From: Wyeomyia smithii | Taxonomy: Eukaryota > Arthropoda > Insecta > Diptera > Culicidae | NCBI RefSeq assembly: GCF_029784165.1 | Contig: NC_073696.1 | Location: forward strand, 42,363,858 to 42,427,857 | DNA: 64,000 nt | Reading direction: 5' to 3' | Part shown: in pieces, positions 35,560-45,170 of the stretch | Numbering within the stretch: position 1 is the stretch's first letter | How the letters are laid out: each line of letters opens with the position of its first letter | The notes under the pieces: generated by a model | Seen by the model: only the letters and a program-made list of their open reading frames with translations | Databases searched by the model: none | What the model was told of the DNA's origin: nothing | Position numbers and translations under genes: made by a program

Positions 35560-37690
35560 AAGTTGCTTAGTAGGTAACGTCGCACTTACCTTACCGATCA
35601 GCTCCAGGCCGAAGTGTTCCTTGCTGTTCGAAGAAGTCGTCTCCAGTCAATTCCAGCCATGGTTGCAGATCGCCAGCCATGTTGTCTGCGGAAGCCCCGA
35701 ATGTCGTTTTCTACCTGATCGAGCCACCTTGCTCGCAGCGCGCCTCGTCCCCTCGTTTCAGTCGGGTCGTTTTTGAGATCAATTTTCACTGGGCTGTCGA
35801 TGCAACTCGTGGTTCATCTGTTTTCGCCATGATCCATCTTCCATCAGCCCTCCACCACGAATGGTATGCAGCACCTTCCGTTCGAAAACCCCAGGGGCTC
35901 GTTAGTACTCTTCGAGCATGGTCCAGGTGTCGAGGCCATAGAGGACTACCGGTCTGATCAGTGTTTTGTAGATGGTCAATTTCGTACGCCGGCTGATTTT
36001 ATTCGAGACGAGCATCCTCCGGAGTCCAAAGTAGGCACAATTTCATGCTACGATGTCGATGTTCGTGCAACGATGTCGCTGTCATCGGCGAAGCCAAAGA
36101 GCTGAACGGACCTCCTGAATATCGTGCCACTCGTGTCCATACCTTTGTGTTACACCTTCCAAAGTGATGTTAAATAACAGGCCAAAGTTGATCAAGTTGA
36201 CGATGACGGGCAAAGTCTTGAGAGAATCTTAGTTAAATGAAGAAAATCTTAGAACATTTTGCATTGTTTTGACCATTACAGACAAAATTATAGACAAAAA
36301 ACTGATTTTAAGAAGGGGTGTTTGTGGTAACTCTTCCGTGTCCAACGTACAGATAGGACATCGCAGTATTCAGCAATTGTTTTCCTTTTAAAATTTTCCG
36401 CATCTTTGCTGAAGGAAGCTATCTGGTATATTGAAAATTAGAAAAAATATTTTTTTCATCTAACTGTTAGGTGGATTGATCGAAAAACTAAAAACGCCAG
36501 AAGTAAGGTCTTGTTCTATGAAACAATTTTGCTGAAGACATTGAGTACATAAAATCAATTTTTCACAGTCAAATCTTGCACGATCATGATTTTTCGAGTT
36601 TAGACCACTGTGCACTGTGGGATTTTCAATTAAATTTTTCCAACAATTGTTCATGTCTTGAAATATAACCCTTGGAATGTGTAGAAACTATTTTGGAAGT
36701 TATTTCATAAAATGTTGGTTGAAATACGTGCTTCACAATAAGTATTTCGTCGTTTTTATATCACTTTTTTGTACTTTACGACCTTCAAAAGGGCATTACT
36801 CAAAAATGTACCGTACGATGATTTTGAATTTTTGACCAGAGATTCTGGAAGTCATAGCGAATCGAATGGTGTACTCAGATTCTTTGGTGCATTTTTTTTA
36901 TAATAGCGGTCTGTGGAAGCACCTGAGGCACGATAATCCGTCATCTTGTAGTAAACCTCACCGATATTCGAAGGGACTCGAGTGTGTCTCCGAAATTGGA
37001 GCTACGCACATCACCCGATCTATCGTCAAATTGATCAACTGTGTCAGTTTATGCACAAAAGGTGTGTGAGCACGTTATGTTCACGGCGTTTCTGTAGAAC
37101 CCTGCCGTACTGAGAATATTTGGCGGCGCAGGCACCCATAAATCCGGCCTGGTATTGCCCCAGGATCGCCCTCGCAGACGGTGATAGTCGACGGTATAGA
37201 ATTTCAAAAAGTCGCTTTTGTTAGATGGGGCCCTCTGTACTCTCCATCCACTCCTCCGGTGCTACCTGCTCCTCCCAAATCTTAGCAATAACCCAGTGTA
37301 GCGCTTTGGCTAGCGATTCGCCATCTTGCTTCAACAGCTCACTGGAGAGTTGGCCAACTTCAGTTGCTTTGTCGTCACTTGCGCGTCTACTACCACTTCG
37401 TCGTCGTCTTCTGCTCTTCTTTTCAATCACCTCACACTTGTTCGTGAGAAGGTTGCCGTTCAGGCCCCTGTTCATGTCGACTTGTGGCACATAGCCTTTG
37501 CGGGAACTGTTCAGTTTGCTCGTAGAACTTTCGTGTGTCATTCGCATGGTACAGTTCCTTCATCGCCTCGCGATCTCGATCTTCCGGCTGGCGCTTTTTC
37601 TTCGTAACGTCGTGAACTACCGTTGAAAGAAAGCGTAAGTTGAGTTTATTAGGACTTGAAATTGCTTTTAAGGAAAAATGCAAACGCATC
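35560..37690 (-). pseudogene. RTE-like element relic, split by an insertion
   Basis: Read on the minus strand from 37,690: EDRDREAMKELYHANDTRKF, SSRKGYVPQVDM, GLNGNLLTNKCEVIE and ELLKQDGESLAKALHWVIAK, then IWEEQVAPEEWME (37,221-37,547), which begins the RT domain, and QYQAGFMGA-like sequence near 37,150. The RT core is lost. The relic resumes near 36,200 with LLFNITLEGV and LFGFADDSDIVART, then AYFGLRRMLVSNK, RRTKLTIYKTLIRPVVLYG, FERKVLHTIRGG and the tail GALRARWLDQVENDIRG with WRRLLRTARNT near 35,600. Both halves share orientation and proper order, so they are one RTE-type LINE copy. FADD is present, but stops and frame changes abound. Confidence 0.8.
36215..36865. other. Foreign segment inside the RTE relic
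   Basis: About 650 bp with no RT similarity separates the two colinear RTE parts. It has no evident inverted repeats or coding content. It may be a later insertion with replaced sequence, since part of the RT core is also missing. Confidence 0.45.
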
Positions 37691-37782
37691 AATGAGAATT
37701 GTAGTATAATTTAAATTTCAATTTAAAGCGGTTAAGTCCTAGAAAGTCGATTTTCGGCCAAAATTTTTTTTTCGAGATAACA

Positions 37783-39890
37783 CACGGTGTCAAAATTTCG
37801 ATTTTCATCGAATTTTCATGTACCTCTGATTTTTTTTTTCGCAAAAATGTTGCCTACTGGATAAGAATCAAGGATCGGGAAATTAAAAAATATTTCTTCG
37901 GCGATTTTTTGAAAAATTTGGATTTTTATTTTTTTAGCGCAAATCTACAAAAAAATTCCCTCTAACTTCACATATTGCAGTCATATTAACATAGTCAGCA
38001 ACCAGTGCATTTGAGGGTAGTGCAGTGTCATTTAATTTCAAAAATTCGACAATTAAGTCAGTCATTTTACCACAGACAAACAGACGTACCACTCCATTCA
38101 AAATTCTAAAAAACTGTGGTTCCGATGATTTTGTGCGACACGTACTGGACATATTCAGCAAATGATAAACTTTCAGCATTTCTGCTGTTTCTGGCAGCAC
38201 GGCACGCGACTGTCTACTGAGTTCAAAGGTGAAAGGGCTTTAGCGTGCTTTCAATATAGGAGCGGCGTTCGGAAGAAAAACGATATACTCAGATTGAGTG
38301 GCAAGCTAATACTAAAGTCATTTCCTTTATTAAAATTTAATTTGGATACAATTGATCTTTTTGAATGTATTGGAGACTGAGATGAGAGAAGCTCGTTAGT
38401 GTGTATAAGAAAGTTTAATATAGAGTAAAGAAAAAGGTTTCAGCAAAGGGATCAGTATCAATGTAAATGTAGCAATCATATAAGTGGGGACTGCAATGTT
38501 GATGACGCCACAGGGCTGATGTGCACCACCACTGCGGCGGGAATATTCCGCGTAATTGAAACTCATTTGAATTGACAATTATTTTGATCCATGAATAAAA
38601 ATTTCGATTGTTAACGAATTTCCATGTACCTCTAATTTTTTTTCGCAGAAATGTTGCCAACTGGATAAGAAACAAGGATCGGAAAGTAAAAAAATATTTC
38701 ATCGGCGAATTTTTTAAAAAATTGAAAAATTGAATTTATTACGTTCAGCGCAAAAAATTAGGATGTAACAATTTTTGTGGGATGCAGGAAAAACGTACGG
38801 GAATCCAGCAAACCAGTTTGTCTTTATGTTTTCGTAGAGAAAATTTCCCTAATGTTCAATCTTTGTCAGATTAGGTAAATAAATTCATTAAAAACAATTT
38901 TCCTTTGAAAAATTCAAAGTTATTTATATTTAAGTATCTTTATTGGAGTCGTGGACGTGCATATCTCGATGCTTCTGACGTCGTTCGAAAAGGTGCGTCA
39001 GCAATAAGTAATCTGACAATAATTAGATCACATTCGACCTAACATTGGACTTTCAGTACACCCCCAAATAACAACTTCCGCACAAAACTCTAGGATACTT
39101 TTTATCATTTTCGTTATACATAGTCAGAAAGTGAGAAAAGAGCATTTTCTTCCACTGCTCGCCTATTTGCTTCGTAAATTTAGTTTTGTTGAAGCACAAG
39201 GCGCAAACCAAATTTCTACACTTCTCGTGGTCTAGCTTCATGGTTTATTCGTAAAAGTTTCGAAATGAAGTGACATTGCACTATCCTCAAATGCATCGGT
39301 TGCTGTGATTTCCTATGGTTAAATCACAGACAAACAGAGGTACCTTGAAATTTATATTCATGGATCAAAATAACGGTCAATTCAAATGAGTTTCAATTAC
39401 GCGGAATATTCCCGCCGCAACGGTGGTGCACATCAGCTCTTTTACCTTTGAACTCAGACGACAGTCGCGTGCCGTGCTGCCAGAAACAGCAGAAAGGCTG
39501 AAAGTTTATCATTTGCTGAATGTGTCCAGTACGTGTCGCACAAAATCATCGGAACCACAGTTTTTTAGAATTTTGTATGGAGTGGTACGTCTGTTTGTCT
39601 GTGGTAAAATGACTGACTTAATTGTCGAATTTTTGAAATTAAATGACACTGCACTACGCTCAAATGCACTGGTTGCTGACTATGTTAATACGACTGACAT
39701 AAGTGAAGTTAGAGGGAATTTTTTTTTGCAGATTTACGCTAAAAAAATTAAAATCCAAGTTTTTCAAAAAATCGCCGATGAAATATTTTTTAACTTCCCG
39801 ATCCTTGATTCTTATCCAGTTGGCAACATTTTTGCGAAAAAAATCAGAGGTACATGAATATTCGATAGTAATCGAAATTTTGACACCGTG
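37783..39890. mobile_element. Transib-like DNA element with 5 bp TAACA duplication
   Basis: Both ends read inward CACGGTGTCAAAATTTCGAT and the inverted arms continue for about 450 bp (37,783-38,240 versus 39,430-39,890). TAACA lies immediately outside each end (37,778-37,782 and 39,891-39,895). Known Transib elements combine a CAC(A/G)(A/G)TG-type heptamer with 5 bp target duplications, so I assign Transib-like ends. No DDE transposase is visible; the only candidate product is a short Cys-rich frame at 39,053-39,241. The interior has nested inverted pieces (38,517-38,600 versus 39,350-39,438) and an extra copy of the end-proximal sequence at 38,600-38,745. Confidence 0.75.
39053..39241 (-). 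CDS. Short Cys-rich frame inside the Transib-like element (hypothetical, possibly a first exon or remnant)
   Basis: A 62-residue product starts MKLDHEKCRNLVCALC and ends YPRVLCGSCYLGVY. The spaced pairs CX4CX2C and CX2C suggest a small zinc-binding module. The frame is flanked on its 5' side by the inner part of the right inverted arm, so it is the natural position for a gene of this element. No further exon with transposase motifs is recognised downstream. I do not know the family; it could be an N-terminal zinc domain of a lost transposase, or chance. Confidence 0.35.
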   Translation of the reverse strand: MKLDHEKCRNLVCALCFNKTKFTKQIGEQWKKMLFSHFLTMYNENDKKYPRVLCGSCYLGVY

Positions 39891-39895
39891 TAACA

Positions 39896-42082
39896 CCAGA
39901 TCTCGACGTTTTATGCATTTTGAAGGCATTTGGCATCGATAAAAAAGTTGCCATTTTCCCAATTTCATGTACTCCTCGTTAGATTTTCGAGGGTCGAAAA
40001 ATCATAACTTTAAGCGTTTTGAGGCACCCCTAAGTCATGTCTGATAGAGCTGAAACTTTACACAAATCATTTTTTTGGGAAAATGTACAAAATGCACATG
40101 GTCGGTTTTTAAAAGTCGATGATAACATTTTCTAATATTATTTTCAATTCATGTTTTAGTATGAACAACACTCAATAATAGGCAAGTTATATATTAGTAA
40201 TGTAGACTTGTGTTTCCACAATTAGAGGAGATTACGACAAATCTTCACTACTATAAGTGCTATTGCTCATAAGATTAATAAAGGAGTGAAGTGGAGTCGT
40301 TATGGTACTGAAAATGTACAAAATCAGTGTAAAGTTTTATTCGGATAGAAGACAATATTTCCAATTATCTTGTAATGTACTCTGAAACGAATGCTTCAAA
40401 TAATGGAAGAGATATTATTGTGTTGAAGCTGATATAGAGAGTAATAACTACGGTTATATTACTCTCTGAAGATCTTAGATGAATTAACTGATTTTATTTA
40501 TTCAATTATTCATTTCTTTATCGAGGCTTCAACCATTGACTGATTTCATGTTAATTATTTTTTGTTGGGATTGTCTTAAGTTTACTTCTATGACTAAAAT
40601 TCTCATAAGAACCCTTGTTTTAAATAAGAAACTCCACGCCAAATAATTCCTAAATTGATTAAAAAGGGACCGCATAAGATATGAAATTTTGTTAGAGTGG
40701 CAAAATCGAGCTACTCTACTTGCAAATAAGGGCTCAAGGTCCAGTATATTGAATATTCAAAAATATATAGGAACCACTACGTAAATAGCGCAGAGTCAAA
40801 GTTTTTGTTTGAAATGCAGAACATATGCAGGTTATAAATTATACTGATATTTGATCACAAAAAAGATTACTTTACCTGTTATGGAGTGCAAGAAAAAATC
40901 TGGTCACAAAATGAGGAGGCACGCACAGTGGGGAATAGCTGACCATCGACCCAAAATTGAAAATGCGAATTTCATTTCAATTATATTATTCAAATAGTTG
41001 TATACTATTGAAGTATCAGAATCCAAATTTTTAGAGCATTACGACAAAATTAAAATTTTCTAAAATTTTTCAAAATGTACTGAGTCAGCGTTTTCAAGCA
41101 TTTTTTTCAAGAAAAAAATGCAATGTTGCGAAATTTGCTGGAGCCTCAAGGGTAACTTGAATCTTGATGATGTCTGAGAAAAACTTGTTTATAAAATAGT
41201 GGAGAATAAATTCTTATCATTGGACAATGTATTATCATTGTATTACTTACAAAAAATAGGCGGAATCAAAAAATCACGTATTTTTTTTGTATAAAACAGC
41301 GTTTAAAGTTTAAACGACAGGGTTTGGCACTATTGGCACTAGTTTTAATAGATAGCTTGAAAAAAATGCTTTAAAATGCATCTAGTCCCATCCTGCGCAG
41401 AGTTGCGCAGAGTACTCTTCTTTCGAAGAGAAACAACGAGTGTTCGGCACATATCAGATTTTAAAAATGTAAATTCAAATTGCACACTGCAAACCGTCAA
41501 CAGAATAACAAATGGCTCGTATTAGTCTGATAATACCAACGTTCTCAAACATGTTTCAGTATGATTAATCACACTATTTTCATATTTACAGGTTTAACTT
41601 ATCTATATTCCGATAATTAACCAAGTATAAAAAAATTAATCATTGTTTATGTTTTGGATTCCCATGTTTTAAGTTTATATCATACCAATCTCATGTAAAA
41701 ACAATCGTATTAGCACAAAACATGACATACCTAATACATCGCCTGCTAATTTCTACAGAGCAAATAGTGAATTATTATTTTGACGTTAGAAACTGCATTT
41801 TGAAAACCATCCTTGAAGATATTAAAACTGTATTGAAAATGAATACAAATATGAAGATGAAGGTAAAAATGAATAGAAAGAAGAATGCGATAAAAAGTAG
41901 CAATGTAATATAGTCACTTTAAAAAAAAATCGAGTCATAAGTGATTTTCAACACGAAGCATATTTTTCAATTGATATTTTTGAAGTAGAATACTTCTCTC
42001 AGGAAGTTCGGCTACATAGGGATGTGAAATGAAAATCTAAAACCGAAAAAAGTGAAAAATATGTCCAATTTCAAATGCTAAA
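39896..42082. other. AT-rich dispersed repeats, no gene recognised
   Basis: Contains phrases typical of interspersed mosquito repeats (AAGTCATGTCTGATAGAGCT near 40,032 and CAGTGGGGAATAGCTGACC near 40,928), but no boundaries could be set. Reading frames are short. Confidence 0.4.
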
Positions 42083-42083
42083 T

Positions 42084-42948
42084 AATCGGTTAGTATTCAA
42101 TGGATTTCCTTCGTTCTTGCAGCAATAGATTGGAAAATCTTCTAAGATTCTTCCCAAATGCAGATAATTGTAATTTTATTATTCAAACTATTGTAGTATT
42201 GAAAATAGTCAAGCCTTGTCAAAACGAAAAATTCGGCCTCTGATTGGTCGTTATATGATTGCTTCCCAAGCACGGTCGACAGAATCATAGACCTTGCCAT
42301 TTGAAATGTGCAATTTGGCCTATATAAGAGCCTGTTTCACTCGAAGCCGCTTATTATAACTCTAGACTGCAACAGGAGCAGTCCCCCCTTAGCAGCAGCA
42401 GTGGATACAGCAGCAGTAGCAGTGCAGCGGATAACGGCCACAGCTGTGGTATGGCAACGAATAGCGGAGCACGTCTCAGCATCGATAGCAGGACCAGGTG
42501 ATTCAGGGCAGCGGATACCTATGGCAACGGAAGCGTCCGCTTCTGTTGCAACGGGGATAGCGCAGCGGTTGATGTTGGTATATAAGCAGGGCCAGCTGAT
42601 ACAGTGTGGCATTTTGGTGAAATGCTGTCTTTGAGCGATAGCAGGCACACTAGCAAATGCATCCAATGAAAAGAACGTTCTGGAAAGCTTTTCAGTGTTT
42701 ATTTTTCCCCAAGGAATACTTTATTCGCACTGCCAGTGATAACGCAAAGATGTGATCGGCATCTTATCAATCATTGAATTAAACATCAAATTGTCCTTTT
42801 CAGGATGAAATAAAAACCTAATTGAAGAGTAATATTTTCTCTTGAATCAATTTACACTTCTAAGAAATTTGGAACAGATATATATTTGGCTTCATCTCCG
42901 TGTCTCAGAACGTACTGAATTATTTTTTACTTCAGTCATGAGCACAAC
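42084..42948 (+). repeat. Promoter-like repeat, copy C
   Basis: Same block order as copy B: leader, CTGATTGGTCG (ATTGG 42,243-42,247), GGTCGACAGAAT, TATATAAG (42,321-42,328), GAGCCTGTTTCA, a CAG-rich section with its own arrangement of the AGCGGCCACAGCTGTGG units, CTTTATTCGCACTGCCAGTG, AATAAA near 42,809, and the terminal CAGTCATGAGCACAAC. It differs from B by many substitutions and by indels in the CAG-rich part. A 108-codon plus frame at 42,308-42,634 is not preserved in copy B, so I treat the unit as non-coding. Confidence 0.75.
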
Positions 42949-43019
42949 ATCCGAAAAGCTTTCATTATCAGCGTAAAAATTAATTTTTCGCATAATAGAA
43001 ATTCAAAAATTATCTAGTC

Positions 43020-43545
43020 CAAATCATGACAAGCCATGACTAAATTATTGAGAACGGTCAATCCTTGTTGAAGCGCGAAATTTGACTTATCTGACTAGTC
43101 GTTAATATGATTGCTTCCCAAGCACGGTCGACAGAATCATAGACCTTGCCATTATAAATTTGCTATTTGTCTGTATAAGAGTAAGGATGGGAATTATCGA
43201 CTGAAATGGCTATCGATAGTTATCGATGATTTCCTACAACTATCGATAGGTTTTTATCTCTATATAAGAGCCTGTTTTAGTCGGAGCCGCTCATAATAGT
43301 TCTAGACAGCGACATCGATAGCAGCTGATGCAGTGAGGCACTTTGGTGAAATGCAGTCTAGGTGCGATATCGGGCACTAGTAAATGTATTCAATGAAAAA
43401 TTGACTCAATTTGACAACACATTGTTCTAGTTTTGAGTGTTAAATCAGCTTTTCACTGTTTATTTTATGACAAGGATACTTTATTCGCACTGTCAGTGAT
43501 AACGCCAAGATGTGATCGGTATCTTATCCGATATTGAATTGAACA
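43020..43545 (+). repeat. Promoter-like repeat, copy D (deleted, with insert)
   Basis: Carries the CTTCCCAAGCACGGTCGACA block, the TATA region with an 81 bp insert, TCGGAGCCGCTCATAATAG, a strongly shortened CAG-rich section, and CTTTATTCGCACTGTCAGTG near 43,480. It stops before the AATAAA and terminal blocks. The CCAAT box is mutated (CTGACTAGTCG). Confidence 0.7.
43182..43262. mobile_element. 81 bp hAT-like mini-element inserted in a TATA box
   Basis: The insert starts TAAGGATGGGAATTATCGA and, read from the other end, TAGAGATAAAAACCTATCGA, giving imperfect inverted ends. It is flanked by the 8 bp duplication TATAAGAG (43,174-43,181 and 43,263-43,270). An 8 bp duplication and TA(A/G)NG ends fit hAT-type MITEs. 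It contains three TATCGAT motifs, at 43,211, 43,221 and 43,241. The uninterrupted site is seen in copies B and C. Confidence 0.7.
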
Positions 43546-43867
43546 ACAAATTAAAAAATGACTGACACGCAAGCAGCCGGGTTTTCTTTCTTGTAAAAGT
43601 ATTCTACTTCATCCTTGCGGTCGTGGCTTTGCACACAACCCTCCTGTGATTTTTTTTTATTTTCTGAATAACTGATTAACATTTTGAATTTTTTTATGGT
43701 ATATGAAAGCCTTTCAAGTATCATGCGTTTTATTTTCCCAAAGATTGGAACCAACGTAAAATTTTCTTCATATAATATTTTTATGAAAAACATGAAAATT
43801 TCCCTGGCGTCAAAAATATGCATTTTAATTCATAATATCAAACGCTTTATTCGCTAGCTGTAAACAT

Positions 43868-45170
43868 TATATTGACACCGAGCAGCACGGACTTTTTCCT
43901 CAACGGTCAGTAACTACAAATTTAATGCAGTTCGTGTCTCGCTGTGTGCAAACCATGGATTGTGGTTTTCAAACTGATGCAATTTACCTGGACTCGAAGG
44001 CTGCGTTCGATAAAGTGGACCACGGGATACTGCCTGGTAAAATGCTTGGACTCGGTATAACATCGAATTCCGTACGCTGGTTTGAGTCGTACTTGACTGA
44101 GCGTAGAGTTTGTGTGAAGGTAGGATCTGTTGTTTCTGACCTCTTTTCCAATATGTCAGAAGTTCCTCATGGTAGTAACCTGGGTCCGCTACTCTTCTCT
44201 ATCTTTATCAACGATGCTGCTCTTCTGCTGCCACCAGGCTGCCGGCTGTTTTATGCTGACGACACGAAACTGTTTGAAAAAATTGAGTGTTCGCGTGATT
44301 GCATGGAGCTACAGAACTACCTGGACACGTTTGTGAGTTGGTGTGGAACGAACTGCTTAACGCTGATCATAGATAAATGCAACACAATCTCTTTTATGAA
44401 GAAGCGTACGCAAATCGAATTCACATATTCTATTGAAAATCAACATCTTCTCCGTGTGGAGTGTGTAAAAGACCTCGGAGTAATTTTGGACCGCGAACTG
44501 ACATTTAAAACCCATTATGACAGCATTATCGCTAAGGCAAACCGACAACTTGGGTTGATATTCAAGATTGCTGATGAATTTCGTGATCCGTTATGCTTCA
44601 AATCATTGTACTGTTCCCTCGTGAGATCAATCCTAGAGACCAGTTCTGTGGTATGGAGTCCTTTCCATGCAAATTGGTCACACAGAATGGAAATGGTGCA
44701 GAAAAAATTCATCCATGCTCTTCGATTTCTCTCTTGGCGGGATCCACAGAACCTACCACCATACGAAAACCGCTGCCGACTTCTTGGTATTTAACCATTA
44801 GAACATCGACGACAAATCGTACAAGGCCTCTTTGGTGCAAAACTATTGACTGGCCACATCGACTGCCCAAGTATTTTGACCCAGCTCAATTTATACGCTC
44901 CTGAAAGACCACTGCGTCACAGAAGCTTTTTTTATTTGGAACCGCACAGTCGACTTTATGGTTCCCACGATCCGATTCGTGCCATGGTTCGCGCCGCTTT
45001 AATGAGTTTTATGAGTTATCTGACTTCAATATGCCGATCAACGCTTTTCGTGAGCGAGTTATTGATGTTTTACGAACAACCTGACTATATTTTTGATTTA
45101 ATAATTCCTTAAGTCTCACCGTTGTCAGATGAATATGGATTGTGAAATAAATAAATAAATAAATAAATAG
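43868..45170 (+). pseudogene. CR1/L2-like reverse transcriptase relic (copy 2) with (AAAT)n tail
   Basis: From 43,868 the translation gives EQHG and a decayed block, then IYLDSKAAFDKVDHGIL, VPHGSNLGPLLFSIFINDAA, RLFYADDTKLFEKIE, CLTLIIDKCNTISF, KDLGVILDRELTFKTHYD, LYCSLVRSILETSSVVWSPF and LRFLSWRDPQNLPPYENRC. The largest open stretch is 43,925-44,794 (289 codons). The C-terminal part continues in other frames (LTGHIDCPSIL, LNLYAPERPLR) to about 45,100, followed by (AAAT)n at 45,142-45,169. YADD is intact. The endonuclease and ORF1 are missing. It is a 5'-truncated LINE of the Jockey/CR1/L2 group. Confidence 0.85.
45142..45169 (+). repeat. (AAAT)n microsatellite tail
   Basis: Seven AAAT/TAAA units close the CR1/L2-like relic. 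A short tetranucleotide tail rather than poly-A is common in some CR1/L2-group elements. Confidence 0.75.

Noticed and set aside
42308..42634. 108-codon frame in promoter-like repeat C
   Set aside because: The frame is not preserved in copy B, and it covers a CAG-rich tandem region that stays open by composition.
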